Shown: positions 43,658 to 53,460, counted from the stretch's first letter. The stretch: 64,000 nt of DNA from Acidobacteria subdivision 2 bacterium RH1 MAG20 (GCA_002197545.1 NFUO01000548.1:57641-121640); one strand, 5' to 3'. A program made the numbers and translations. Notes: generated from the letters alone by a model not told the origin.

Positions 43658-46561
43658 ATGTCTACGTCCCCCTTTGTTCTTTTGCCCAGTTCGCACGCCC
43701 GTTCAAACACTCAATTTCCCGCTGCCTCCGAACTTGAAAAGAAGCTTCGCGAAAAGGTGCGCGGCGAAGTCCGTTTCGACGCCGCTTCCAAAGCCCTCTA
43801 CTCCACCGACGCATCGAACTATCGCCACATTCCCATCGGTCTGGTCATCCCTTGCGATGAAGAGGACGTCATCGCCACCGTTGCCATCTGCCGCAGCTTC
43901 AACGCGCCTATCCTCTCGCGTGGCGGAGGCACCTCGTTGGCCGGCCAGTGCTGTAACGCCGCTATCATTCTCGACTTCTCGAAGTACATGAACAAAATGG
44001 GCGCCGTCGATCCTGTTGCACACACCGTCCACGTCCAGCCCGGCATCGTCCTCGACCGCGTCCGCGAAGCGGCGGAAAAGTTCGAACTCACCTTCGCCCC
44101 CGATCCCGCCACCCATAGTCGCTGCACCCTCGGCGGCATGATCGGCAATAACTCCTGCGGCGTCCACGCCCTCATGGGCGGCAAGACCGTCGACAACATC
44201 GAGTCCCTCGACCTCCTCCTCTACGACGGGACCCGCATGACCGTCGGCCCCACCACCGAAGCTGAGCTTGAGCAGCACATCGCCGCCGGAGGACGCATCG
44301 GCGGCATCTACGCTGAGCTCAAGCGCCTCCGCGACTCCTACGCCAATCTCGTCCGCGCACAGTTCCCACGCATCCCCCGCCGCGTCTCCGGCTTCAACCT
44401 CGACGAACTCCTCCCCGAGAGCGGCTTCAACGTCGCGCGCGCACTCGTAGGCAGCGAAGGCACCTGCGCCGTCATCCTCGGAGCCACGCTGCGTCTGGTT
44501 AAAAGCCCTCACTATCGCACGCTCGTTGGTGTCGGATTCGAAGACATCTTCACCGCGGCAGACCACGTCCCCCAACTCCTCGCCCACAAGCCCATTGGCC
44601 TCGAAGGCATGGACGGCAGTCTCATCGATGCCATGCGCAAGAAGCATAAGTTGATGGATGACCTGGCCCTTCTTCCTCCCGGACGCGGCTTCCTTCTCAT
44701 TGAATTCGGTGGAGCAACTCAGGCCGACGCCGGCGAGCGCGCTATAGCTCTCACCACCTCACTTGCAAACCTCACTGTCAAATCCTCTTCCCGCATCTAC
44801 ACCGACGCCGAAGCCCACCGCGTCTGGCACATCCGCGAGTCAGGCCTCGGAGCCACCGCCTTCGTTCCCGGTCAACCTATGCGCTGGGAGGGCTGGGAAG
44901 ACGCCGCCGTCGATCCCGCGAAGGAAGGCTCCTATCTCCGCGCCATCGATGCCCTCATGCGCGAGTTCGACTACACCAGCCCCATGTACGGCCACTTCGG
45001 CCAGGGCTGCGTCCACATGCGCTTCAACTTCGACTTCGAAACCGAAGCCGGCATCCTCGCCTATCGCCAGTTCATCGACCGGGCTGCGGATATTGTGGTC
45101 GCCCACGGCGGCTCGCTCTCCGGCGAACATGGCGACGGCCAGGCCCGCGCCGCGCTCCTGCCCAAGATGTATGGCCCTGAGTTGATGCAGGCCTTCCGCG
45201 AGTTCAAACACATCTGGGACCCGGACAACCGTCTCAACCCCAGCAACCTCATCGACCCGCACCAGCCCCACGAAGATCTCCGCCTGGGCGCCGACTACAA
45301 ACCCTGGCAGCCTGAAACTCACTTCGCCTTCGCCGAAAACCGGGGATCCTTCGCCGCCGCAACTCTGCGCTGTGTAGGCGTAGGCGCCTGCCGCAAACAA
45401 GATGCCGGAGCCATGTGCCCCAGCTTCATGGCCACCGGCGAAGAGCTCTACTCGACCCGAGGCCGCGCCCATCTCCTGTGGGAGCTGATGCAAGGCGAAG
45501 TCCTCACCGACAAGTGGAAGAACGAACAGGTAAGGGAATCGCTCGATCTCTGCCTCTCCTGCAAGGCCTGCAAGAGCGAGTGCCCCACCAGCGTAGACAT
45601 GGCCACCTACAAGGCTGAGTTCCTCGCCCACCACTTCAAACAGCGCTCCCGCCCGCTCTTTCACTACGCCTTCGGACGCATCGACCGCTGGGCCCGTCTC
45701 GCCTCCATCGCCCCCGGTATCGTCAACGCCATCAATAACGCGCCACTCATCCGTAACCTCATCAAATCCACGCTCCATATCCATGGCAAACGCACGATGC
45801 CGCGCTTCGCCAGACCCTTCATGCGCGAACGACATAAACCGCAATCAAGCGGCAAAGATGTCTTCCTCTGGGCCGACACCTTCAATAACTACTTCCACCC
45901 CTCCACCATGCGCGCTGCCCACGCTGTCCTCACCGACGCAGGCTTCCGCGTAGGTCTGCCTAACCAGCACCTCTGCTGCGGGCGCCCGCTCTACGACTTC
46001 GGCATGTTGGACACCGCCAAACAATATCTCCTCAAAATCCTCGACGCCCTCGCTCCCCAACTAGCCGCCGGAACTCCCATCGTCGTCCTCGAGCCAAGCT
46101 GCGCCTCCGTCTTCCGCGACGAGCTGACGAATCTACTCCCCAACGATCCCCGAGCTGCAAAACTCCGCGACCAAACCCTCCTCCTCAGCGAATTTCTGGT
46201 CAAGCACGCTCCCGACTACCGGCCGCCGCAGATCGACAAAAAAATCATCGTCCACGGTCACTGCCATCATCACGCCACTATGAGCATGAAGGACGAGATG
46301 CAAATCCTCCGCGCCACTGGGGCCGACGTCCAGCTCCTCGACTCCGGCTGCTGTGGTATGGCCGGCCCCTTCGGCTTCGAGCAGGACAAATACGAAGTCT
46401 CCCAAACCCTCGGCGAGCGAGTCCTCCTACCCGCCGTCCGCAATAGCAAAGACGCCATCATCATCAGCGACGGCTTCAGTTGTCAGGAGCAGATCACCCA
46501 GAACACCGCCGCCCGTCCCCGCCACCTCGCCGAAGTTCTGGCCCCAACCAGCAACAGTTAG
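43658..46561 (+). CDS. FAD/Fe-S D-2-hydroxyglutarate dehydrogenase-like
   Basis: A 967-residue fusion of a VAO-type FAD domain (SRGGGTSLAGQC, GGMIGNNSCGVHALMGG, YGHFGQGCVHMRF), two 4Fe-4S binding clusters (CVGVGACRKQDAGAMC; CLSCKACKSECPTSVDM) and a C-terminal CCG domain (LCCGRPLYDFG, GCCGMAGPFGFE). This is the layout of E. coli YdiJ, a D-2-hydroxyglutarate dehydrogenase; D-lactate dehydrogenase of the same build is the alternative. Between hglS and an aminoadipate-semialdehyde dehydrogenase, the former is strongly favoured: it would give 2-oxoglutarate. Confidence 0.85.
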   Translation: MSTSPFVLLPSSHARSNTQFPAASELEKKLREKVRGEVRFDAASKALYSTDASNYRHIPIGLVIPCDEEDVIATVAICRSFNAPILSRGGGTSLAGQCCNAAIILDFSKYMNKMGAVDPVAHTVHVQPGIVLDRVREAAEKFELTFAPDPATHSRCTLGGMIGNNSCGVHALMGGKTVDNIESLDLLLYDGTRMTVGPTTEAELEQHIAAGGRIGGIYAELKRLRDSYANLVRAQFPRIPRRVSGFNLDELLPESGFNVARALVGSEGTCAVILGATLRLVKSPHYRTLVGVGFEDIFTAADHVPQLLAHKPIGLEGMDGSLIDAMRKKHKLMDDLALLPPGRGFLLIEFGGATQADAGERAIALTTSLANLTVKSSSRIYTDAEAHRVWHIRESGLGATAFVPGQPMRWEGWEDAAVDPAKEGSYLRAIDALMREFDYTSPMYGHFGQGCVHMRFNFDFETEAGILAYRQFIDRAADIVVAHGGSLSGEHGDGQARAALLPKMYGPELMQAFREFKHIWDPDNRLNPSNLIDPHQPHEDLRLGADYKPWQPETHFAFAENRGSFAAATLRCVGVGACRKQDAGAMCPSFMATGEELYSTRGRAHLLWELMQGEVLTDKWKNEQVRESLDLCLSCKACKSECPTSVDMATYKAEFLAHHFKQRSRPLFHYAFGRIDRWARLASIAPGIVNAINNAPLIRNLIKSTLHIHGKRTMPRFARPFMRERHKPQSSGKDVFLWADTFNNYFHPSTMRAAHAVLTDAGFRVGLPNQHLCCGRPLYDFGMLDTAKQYLLKILDALAPQLAAGTPIVVLEPSCASVFRDELTNLLPNDPRAAKLRDQTLLLSEFLVKHAPDYRPPQIDKKIIVHGHCHHHATMSMKDEMQILRATGADVQLLDSGCCGMAGPFGFEQDKYEVSQTLGERVLLPAVRNSKDAIIISDGFSCQEQITQNTAARPRHLAEVLAPTSNS

Positions 46562-46577
46562 GCAGCGCAGGAAAACC

Positions 46578-48095
46578 ATGACCCAAACCATCGCGCAAGA
46601 AACCCAAGCCCTCCTCACCAAACTATGCGTGCCCACCTCCGCCTATACCGAAGGCACCCTCACCTCCCGCACACCCCTCACCGGCGAAGCCATCGCCCAA
46701 CTCCCCACCATCACGTCCGCTGCCACAACCGAAGCCGTAGCCGCGGCCCACAAGGCCTTCCTCCAATGGCGCATCGTTCCCGCCCCGCGCCGCGGAGAGC
46801 TCATCCGCCTCCTCGCCGAAGAACTCCGCGCCGAACAGGACGCCCTCGGTCGCCTCGTCACCATCGAGACCGGCAAGCTCCTCTCCGAGGGCCACGGCGA
46901 AGTCCAGGAGATGATCGACATCTGCACCTTCGCTGCCGGTCTCTCCCGCCAGCTCGCCGGTCTCACCGTCCCATCCGAGCGCGCCAAGCATCGCATGATG
47001 GAGACCTGGCACCCCCTCGGCGTCGTAGGCATCATCTCCGCCTTCAACTTTCCCGTAGCCGTCTGGAGCTGGAACGCCGCTCTGGCTCTAGTCTGCGGCA
47101 ACTCCGTAGTCTGGAAGCCGTCAGAAAAAACACCCCTAACTGCCCTCGCAACTCAAGCCATCTTCGAGCGAGCAACAAAAAAGTTCGGCAACATCCCCGC
47201 CAACCTCTCCACCCTCCTCATTGGCGACGCAGCCGCAGGCCAGCAGCTAGTAGACTCCCCCCTCGTTCCGCTCATCTCCGCCACCGGCTCAACCGCCATG
47301 GGCCGAGCCGTAGCTCCGCGTCTCGCCGCTCGCTTCGCCCGAGCCATCCTTGAGCTCGGCGGCAACAACGCCGCCATCGTCTGCCCCACCGCCGACCTCG
47401 ACCTCACCCTACGCGCCATCGCCTTCTCCGCCATGGGAACCGCAGGCCAGCGCTGCACTACGCTCCGCCGCCTCATCGTTCACGAATCCGTCTACGACCA
47501 GCTCATCCCCCAACTTAAAAAGGTCTACGCCTCCGTCGTCATCGGCGATCCCCGCGACTCAGGCACCCTTGTAGGCCCACTCATCGACGAGCGTGCCTTC
47601 AACAACATGCAGCAGGCCCTCGATCAATCCCGTACCGCAGGAGCAGCCATCACCGGCGGCGAGCGAGTCACGCCAACCGACGCGCCTCAGTCCTTCTACG
47701 TCCGCCCCGCGCTGGTCGAAACTCTTCACCAGACCGAAGTCGTCAAACACGAGACCTTCGCCCCCATCCTCTATGTCATGAAGTACCGCGACCTCGAAGA
47801 AGCCATCGCCCTGCACAACGACGTCCCCCAGGGTTTGTCGTCTTCCATCTTCACCATGAACCTCCGCGAAGCCGAGCAATTCCTCTCCGCCACCGGCTCC
47901 GACTGCGGCATAGCCAACGTCAACATCGGGACCTCCGGCGCCGAGATCGGCGGGGCCTTCGGAGGCGAAAAGGAGACCGGAGGAGGCCGCGAGTCCGGCT
48001 CCGATGCCTGGAAGCAATACATGCGCCGAGCCACAAACACCATCAACTACGGCGCTGATCTGCCTCTGGCCCAAGGCGTAACCTTCGACATTTAG
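46578..48095 (+). CDS. amaB: alpha-aminoadipate-semialdehyde dehydrogenase (ALDH7/AmaB)
   Basis: A 505-residue aldehyde dehydrogenase. ATG 46578 is the right start, as an earlier open frame is antisense-like. The catalytic Cys is in GTAGQRCTTLRRLIVHESVY, the Glu in AILELGGNNAAIV. SGAEIGGAFGGEKETGGGRE and the following SGSDAWKQYMRRATNTINYG are hallmarks of the ALDH7A1/antiquitin family, which oxidises aminoadipate semialdehyde (or its cyclic form) to 2-aminoadipate in lysine degradation. It follows the dehydrogenase by 16 bases. A 2-aminoadipate aminotransferase and the first lysine-degrading step are not in the window. Confidence 0.9.
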   Translation: MTQTIAQETQALLTKLCVPTSAYTEGTLTSRTPLTGEAIAQLPTITSAATTEAVAAAHKAFLQWRIVPAPRRGELIRLLAEELRAEQDALGRLVTIETGKLLSEGHGEVQEMIDICTFAAGLSRQLAGLTVPSERAKHRMMETWHPLGVVGIISAFNFPVAVWSWNAALALVCGNSVVWKPSEKTPLTALATQAIFERATKKFGNIPANLSTLLIGDAAAGQQLVDSPLVPLISATGSTAMGRAVAPRLAARFARAILELGGNNAAIVCPTADLDLTLRAIAFSAMGTAGQRCTTLRRLIVHESVYDQLIPQLKKVYASVVIGDPRDSGTLVGPLIDERAFNNMQQALDQSRTAGAAITGGERVTPTDAPQSFYVRPALVETLHQTEVVKHETFAPILYVMKYRDLEEAIALHNDVPQGLSSSIFTMNLREAEQFLSATGSDCGIANVNIGTSGAEIGGAFGGEKETGGGRESGSDAWKQYMRRATNTINYGADLPLAQGVTFDI

Positions 48096-48121
48096 CTTTC
48101 CCCTTTCAATAAAAAGGGGTG

Positions 48122-48149
48122 CCCCATGTCCGGATTTTCGGACATGGGG
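48122..48149 (+). terminator. hairpin after the lysine operon
   Basis: CCCCATGTCCG-GATTTT-CGGACATGGGG is a perfect 11-pair stem followed by TTGTAT. The preceding GGGGTGCCCC belongs to the same palindromic repeat family as inside ispE, so the terminator may be a captured mobile palindrome. Confidence 0.5.
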
Positions 48150-48233
48150 TTGTATAGCCTCAAACCAGTCTCAGCCAATTGCTACCATGCAAAATTTTTG
48201 TAGCAAAGAAACACTCGCGGTAGCATCTCTTTA

Positions 48234-49496
48234 ATGTCGATTTCCCGAATCAAAGCTTTTCTCGCCCTCTGCCTTGCCTGCCTCCTCACCCTCTCCGCCT
48301 CAGCCCAGATGCTCGCACGCCCCGGCTGGGCAGGCTTTGGGCAAAAGTCCGAGGCATGGTGGAAGCACTCGATCATCTACGAGATCGACCCCCATGGCTT
48401 CAGTCCCGAAGGCCTCAAAGGTATCGCGCAGCACCTCGACTACATCCACTCCCTCGGCGCCGACGCCATCCTCCTCACTCACATCGAACCAGACGCCACC
48501 CACCCCCAATCGCTCGACCCCGCCATCGGCACCCTCGACGATCTTGACGATCTCAGCCGCCAGGCCAGCAGCCGCAACATGCGCATCCTGCTCGACCTCG
48601 GCACCCCACCCGCAGGCACCGACCTCAACAGCCTTGCCCGCCTCTGGCTCAACCGCGGTCTCGCCGGCTTCCGCATCGCCGACCCCCAGCAGGCCGACCT
48701 GCTCCGCAAAATCACCGGCTCCTATATCGGCGAGCGCATCGTCATCGGCGATCTCGACCCTTCGGCCAACGGCCGTCAACAGCCACAACTCCTCCTCGAC
48801 CCCAGCCTCACCAAACTCAATCAATTCACCGCCACAGCCCTCCGTCCCGCCGTCGAAGCCATCCAGTCCGGCTCCAACGCCCTTCTTCTCGCCACCGACA
48901 GCCCGGATGTCACTCGCAGCGCAGCCCGCTTCGGCGACGGCCAGCACAACCTCGACATCGCAAAGGTCCTCGCCGCTGTCCTGCTTACCAATCGCGCCTC
49001 CTCGCTCCTCTACTACGGACAGGAGATAGGTCTAGCATCCGCCTCTATGCAATGGGGTACACCCATACCGCCAACCCCCGCAAACGCCAGAAAGCCCCTT
49101 CATCCCGCACCCGCAAACGATCCCATCAGCGTGGCGGCACAGGAGGCAAGCAGCTCTTCACTTCTAAGCTGGTACCGTCAGCTCAGCACGCTCCATCACA
49201 GCAACCAGACTCTCAGTTCAGCGCCCAGCATCATGCTCAATCATGACGATCAAAACGTTCTCGCCTGGGTCCGCAAGCCGGATGGAGCGTCGTTGAGAAA
49301 TCCTGCCGTTGTGGTCGTCTGCAATCTGACAGCGCAACCTGTCCATCTCTCCCTCAAGGGCGACATCCAGAAGCTTCACCTCAGAGGCAGCTTCCTCCGC
49401 ACAGTCATCCGCTCCGACAGCGGAATGGGCCCAATGTCCCTCGACTCCATGACGGTCCCGCCTTTCGCCGTCTACATCGGTGAGCTTCGGTATTAA
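48234..49496 (+). CDS. secreted GH13-like protein lacking catalytic residues
   Basis: A signal peptide (AFLALCLACLLTLSASAQ) and an alpha-amylase-like barrel: WWKHSIIYEIDPHGF and IAQHLDYIHSLGADAILLTHIEP match GH13 starts. The usual catalytic sites are changed: G-F-R-x-D reads GFRIADPQQ (A149), the acid/base Glu strand reads IVIGDLDPS, and the HD motif reads ATDSPDV. The DVVxNH region is DLGTPP. The C-terminal sandwich domain is intact. It is probably a non-enzymatic binding protein, or an enzyme with altered chemistry; classical amylase activity is unlikely. Confidence 0.7.
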   Translation: MSISRIKAFLALCLACLLTLSASAQMLARPGWAGFGQKSEAWWKHSIIYEIDPHGFSPEGLKGIAQHLDYIHSLGADAILLTHIEPDATHPQSLDPAIGTLDDLDDLSRQASSRNMRILLDLGTPPAGTDLNSLARLWLNRGLAGFRIADPQQADLLRKITGSYIGERIVIGDLDPSANGRQQPQLLLDPSLTKLNQFTATALRPAVEAIQSGSNALLLATDSPDVTRSAARFGDGQHNLDIAKVLAAVLLTNRASSLLYYGQEIGLASASMQWGTPIPPTPANARKPLHPAPANDPISVAAQEASSSSLLSWYRQLSTLHHSNQTLSSAPSIMLNHDDQNVLAWVRKPDGASLRNPAVVVVCNLTAQPVHLSLKGDIQKLHLRGSFLRTVIRSDSGMGPMSLDSMTVPPFAVYIGELRY

Positions 49497-49518
49497 AGGC
49501 CCACAAACAAGAGAATCG

Positions 49519-50712
49519 CTACGTATCAACTGTGAAAAACTCACCAGGCGGCAACGCCGTCAGATACCCTGCATACACCCGCTCAAACACCGCATCCCAA
49601 CTGCATCCAAGTGCATATTCCCTGGCATGAAAACGCATGGACTGCAGCATCGACCGGTCCTGTATCAGACGCGCGATTGCAGCCGAAAAACCTTCATCCC
49701 CGGTAACAAACCCCGTCTGTCCATCGCGCACAATGTACTTCGGGCCGCCATCGCCGGTCACAACCGCAGGTACGCCGCTCGCCAGCGCTTCAAGGACAAC
49801 GTTGCCGAAGGTGTCGGTATGCGAAGGAAATACCAGAACATCCATATCGGCATAGGCTCGCGCCAGCTCCTCGCCACGAAGCACTCCAGCGAAATCGGCC
49901 CGCGCCAGCGCCTCCCGCAGCGATGCCTCCTCGCTGCCATGACCCACAATCAGGAAGCGAACTCCATCCATCCCCATGGCAGCCAGCTCACGCTCCACCT
50001 GGATCAGTAAAGCCACATTTTTCTCGATCGATAGCCTTCCAACGTATCCCAGAACAATGTTGCCATCGTCTTGGCCGCGAGTTCGCCGCAACGGCGAAAA
50101 CAGCTCCGTATCAACCCCACGCTGCATCAGATGGCATGGCCTGCCGGTCGCCTGTTCAAGCAGTTTGCAAAGCTCATAATTGGGAGCGAACAGTATCTTC
50201 GCCAGTCGATAGAACCATGATGTCAGCCAGAGCGCGCCCGCTTCAACGTTTCGCTCTGTCGCCGCGCCTTGTCTCTCTGACAGATGTTGCGTCAGCCAGT
50301 TCATGCGCCGCCCTGCATACTCATGCAAATTCGTATGCCACGACGCAGCAAGCGGAACGCCGAGCTTCCGTGCGAAGTAAGCGCCAAGCATGCCCAGCTC
50401 GCTCGGCCCGGTAATGTGGATCACATCCGGCCGGAAGCGTTCCAGTTCCCCCCGAATAGCGCTCGTATGCCGCCAGAACATCGCATCGAACGCAAGGTCC
50501 TTCTCGATCCCTACCGACGCCCAGCTTCTGCCTAGCTCCAGCGTCCGCAACTCCCCCACCTGTTCGAACGCCTGCGTTCTGCCGCCCGCGCGCACACAGA
50601 GAAACGGCAGGTTCTGCCGCTCGGCAAACGCCACGAAGTTGCGGCTGGTATGCGCTACACCGTTGATCTCGTGGAACGAATCCGGAAAGTAGGCAACACG
50701 CGGCACACGCAT
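49519..50712 (-). CDS. GT4-family glycosyltransferase
   Basis: A 397-residue GT-B transferase. N-terminal domain: RVAYFPDSFHEINGVAHTSR and DVIHITGPSELGMLGA; C-terminal domain: GYVGRLSIEKNVALLI and the nucleotide-sugar motif FPSHTDTFGNVVLEALASG. It resembles PimB/MgtA-type mannosyl- or glucosyl-transferases acting on lipids. It lies 17 bases after a PHP-domain gene on the same strand, so both are likely co-transcribed. Confidence 0.9.
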   Translation of the reverse strand: MRVPRVAYFPDSFHEINGVAHTSRNFVAFAERQNLPFLCVRAGGRTQAFEQVGELRTLELGRSWASVGIEKDLAFDAMFWRHTSAIRGELERFRPDVIHITGPSELGMLGAYFARKLGVPLAASWHTNLHEYAGRRMNWLTQHLSERQGAATERNVEAGALWLTSWFYRLAKILFAPNYELCKLLEQATGRPCHLMQRGVDTELFSPLRRTRGQDDGNIVLGYVGRLSIEKNVALLIQVERELAAMGMDGVRFLIVGHGSEEASLREALARADFAGVLRGEELARAYADMDVLVFPSHTDTFGNVVLEALASGVPAVVTGDGGPKYIVRDGQTGFVTGDEGFSAAIARLIQDRSMLQSMRFHAREYALGCSWDAVFERVYAGYLTALPPGEFFTVDT

Positions 50713-50729
50713 CGCTCTCAGACGACCGC

Positions 50730-51902
50730 TCAGGCGTCGAGCTTAGCCAGAGAAGCGTGCATCTCGCCGGCATCGTTCCAGGCCATTCGCAACCCGTCCG
50801 AGAGTGGCGCCGCGCCCATCAGCCGCACTGCGCTCAGCAGGCTTCGGATATACACCGGAGCGCGCCCCGCTATCCAGAGATGCGAGAGCGGCTGCATGAT
50901 GCCTCTGCTGTCCGTGTGATACACCCGGTCGTCCCAGCGGCGAGAGCCCTCAGGAAAGTGCGGATAGTCGCGGATGGCATCGAGAGTCGATTGCAGGATT
51001 CTATGCTTCCACGGCTCCGCATACTGCGGCATGAACAGCACATGGCTCTGCCGCTCGCGCCTCACCTCATGGACGAACTCAGTAAAGCTGGCGGCGCGTG
51101 TCAGGTTGATATTGGCATTGGGCTCGATGCCATGCCGGTCGCCGCCGCTGATGACCAGTTGGTTCCACTTCCCAGCCAACTCGGAGACTTCGCGGTTCTC
51201 CTTCCAGTCACGCAGGCCGTTCAGTTCGAGTGCATGGACATGCTGCCCATTGACTGCGAGGAACTCGTTGACCAGAACATTATGCCGGTCATTGCCGATG
51301 CGGTAGAGGTCCCACATGGGGTGGTTGAAGACGATCAGCACGTCCGGCAGCTCGTCGAGCTCTGCCAATATCTCCGTTAGCAGGCTGGGCTTCCGCGCCT
51401 CTACAGGAATCGCAGTGAACACCTTCAGGCGATCCATCCACTTCGTCCCTGTGGCGCTTGGCAGGTTGTGGATGCCGAGATGGAAGGCTGTCTGGGCATA
51501 GGGCACCGTCCACTCGACCGACACCGGAATGTGGCGTGACGAGGGGACGGACCTCAGCAGCATCGGAGCTTTGATGTCGTCATGGTCGGTGAGGGAAACC
51601 AGGCCGAGCATCTGCAAGCGGTTCTCGATCTGGCTGCGCTCCAGATCAAAGGCCAGGCTGGGTGTCAGCGGCGGGGTCCAGTAGCTGCGGGCGTAATCGG
51701 GCTGGATGCCTGTCGAGCGCAGGCACCGCTTCTCGCACCAACGCATCAAGGGCTGAAGCAGGCCCCAGTTCTTCGAGAGCTCCGAGATAAAGTCCAGCGT
51801 CTCATGCGACTGGTTGGTGTGACTGTGCAGCGACACGCCTGTAGTAAAGTTTTTTGCCGCTTCCGGCTCTCGCCAAAGGTACGAGATGCTCGACTGGCTC
51901 AT
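50730..51902 (-). CDS. PHP-domain metal-dependent hydrolase
   Basis: A 390-residue protein with PHP motifs: GVSLHSHTNQSHE (metal-binding His), LVSLTDHDDI, IVFNHPMWD and VISGGDRHG. PHP proteins act as phosphoesterases. C-terminal ~90 residues are not recognised. The upstream position to the GT4 gene suggests a shared role in glycolipid or envelope metabolism (inference). Confidence 0.75.
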   Translation of the reverse strand: MSQSSISYLWREPEAAKNFTTGVSLHSHTNQSHETLDFISELSKNWGLLQPLMRWCEKRCLRSTGIQPDYARSYWTPPLTPSLAFDLERSQIENRLQMLGLVSLTDHDDIKAPMLLRSVPSSRHIPVSVEWTVPYAQTAFHLGIHNLPSATGTKWMDRLKVFTAIPVEARKPSLLTEILAELDELPDVLIVFNHPMWDLYRIGNDRHNVLVNEFLAVNGQHVHALELNGLRDWKENREVSELAGKWNQLVISGGDRHGIEPNANINLTRAASFTEFVHEVRRERQSHVLFMPQYAEPWKHRILQSTLDAIRDYPHFPEGSRRWDDRVYHTDSRGIMQPLSHLWIAGRAPVYIRSLLSAVRLMGAAPLSDGLRMAWNDAGEMHASLAKLDA

Positions 51903-52026
51903 CGGCTACCTCCTGTTTCAGGCTTCCTATGAGCAAGTATGAGGATGCTATGTGACGACGTTGTGACTGCACCAAGAATGGGGCTTCAATTTTTGTAAGC
52001 TCAGTAACTAGAGAGGTTACAGGCCG

Positions 52027-53028
52027 CTATCTTGTTTTGGTGATGTCGGGGCCAAGCAATTCCTGAGCGTTGGGCGCCGGTTCGATGGGAATCCGTTCGC
52101 GCTCACGTAGATGCTGCTCGCGCTCGTACGCAGATTCGAGATGGTTTTCCGTCAGGCCCTGCTTGAGGATTGCGAAGGCTTCTTCGGGTGTCTCCGCGAA
52201 CTGGAATAGGTCGAGGTCTGCCGCCGCAATCGCGCCTTTCTCCGCCAGCGTCTCCAGACTGATGACGCTCTTCCAGTATTTCGAGCCGTAGACTACGACG
52301 GTTATTTTCTTGGCCAGCTTTTTGGTCTGCGCCAGGGTCAGCAGCTCGAACATCTCGTCGAGCGTTCCGAAGCCGCCGGGGAATACCACGAGTGCCTTCG
52401 CCAGATAGGCGAACCAGTACTTGCGCATGAAGAAGTAGTGAAAGTCGAAGTTAAGGGCCGGCGTGATGTAGGGATTGGGATGCTGCTCGAAGGGGAGCTT
52501 GATGTTTAATCCGATGGTCTTGCAACCGGCCTCGTAGGCTCCTCGGTTCGCCGCCTCCATGATTCCGGGGCCGCCGCCGGACGTCACCACAAACCGATGA
52601 CGCGGGCCGGGCAGTGTCTGCGACCAGCTCGCGATGAGTCCTGCCAGCTTGCGGGCGTCTTCGTAGTAAGCGGCCATCTCTACCGCTGCTTCGGCGAGGC
52701 GGAGCCTCTGGACGCTGGCTTCTCCGCGCTCGATCTCATCAGGGCGGGCAGGCTGCTCGTGCTCTGGCGCTGGCTGGGCTGAACCTGTGTTCTCCAGCAG
52801 TTCGAGCTCTGAGCTGGCCACATCGAGGGCGCGAAAGCGGGCGGAGCCGAAGAAGACGACGGTGTCCTGAATGCGTTCGCGGCGAAAGCGCGCCATGGGT
52901 TCCTGATACTCGGCGAGGATGCGCAGCATTCGGCCGTCGGGCGAGTTCAGAAAATCGGTGTTTTCGTAGGCGAGCGGGGCTTCTTCCAGTTCCTTCAGGG
53001 GTTCCATGGTCTCTTTCAGGTTAATCAT
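52027..53028 (-). CDS. LOG-family protein (TIGR00730-type)
   Basis: The Rossmann-like LOG domain is clear, with VTSGGGPGIMEAANRGAYEA and VVFPGGFGTLDEMFELLTLA, the nucleotide-monophosphate phosphoribohydrolase motifs ('PGGxGTxxE'). LOG proteins release bases from nucleotide 5'-monophosphates, including cytokinin precursors. At 333 residues it is longer than the ~190-residue type, with an ~80-residue N-terminal extension and Glu/Ala-rich insert. Substrate is unknown. Confidence 0.88.
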   Translation of the reverse strand: MINLKETMEPLKELEEAPLAYENTDFLNSPDGRMLRILAEYQEPMARFRRERIQDTVVFFGSARFRALDVASSELELLENTGSAQPAPEHEQPARPDEIERGEASVQRLRLAEAAVEMAAYYEDARKLAGLIASWSQTLPGPRHRFVVTSGGGPGIMEAANRGAYEAGCKTIGLNIKLPFEQHPNPYITPALNFDFHYFFMRKYWFAYLAKALVVFPGGFGTLDEMFELLTLAQTKKLAKKITVVVYGSKYWKSVISLETLAEKGAIAAADLDLFQFAETPEEAFAILKQGLTENHLESAYEREQHLRERERIPIEPAPNAQELLGPDITKTR

Positions 53029-53037
53029 GAATTTTCT

Positions 53038-53460
53038 TTATCCCCGATAGTCCTTGTAGTGGACGGCCTCGGAGATGCCTATCCAGATGTCGAGCAGGCC
53101 GAGGCCGGAGATAATGCCGCGGACGGCCCCGTTATGCAGCACGGCGGAGAGGACTGGGTGCGCCTGAATGAACATGTTGTGGTCCCAGATCCGAGTCCAC
53201 CAGGGCAGCACCATGACGAGCACACCGAGGTATACGCAGAACAGCACCAGTACAAAGAGCGACAGACGTTGCAGCCAGACAGGCGCTGCTCTCTTAGTGC
53301 CTTCGCCGCTGGTCTCTAAGGCGGATTCCACTCGCGGTTCAGGATGCGGAAAAAGTTGTGGTTCTCCGGACATCAAACTCCCAAGATTGACAGTAGCAGA
53401 GCGAGTCTTCGTTGTCTCTTTTTGAGGGTTTAGGTTGTTGAGTCGTCGGCTCTTCTTCAT
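53038..53460 (-). CDS. small membrane protein, unknown function
   Basis: A 140-residue protein: a charged ~60-residue N-terminus, one clear hydrophobic helix (LSLFVLVLFCVYLGVLVMVL), then a second weaker one (GIISGLGLLDIWIGI). Immediately upstream of the LOG gene on the same strand (9-base gap), so likely co-transcribed. No family recognised. Confidence 0.6.
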   Translation of the reverse strand: MKKSRRLNNLNPQKETTKTRSATVNLGSLMSGEPQLFPHPEPRVESALETSGEGTKRAAPVWLQRLSLFVLVLFCVYLGVLVMVLPWWTRIWDHNMFIQAHPVLSAVLHNGAVRGIISGLGLLDIWIGISEAVHYKDYRG

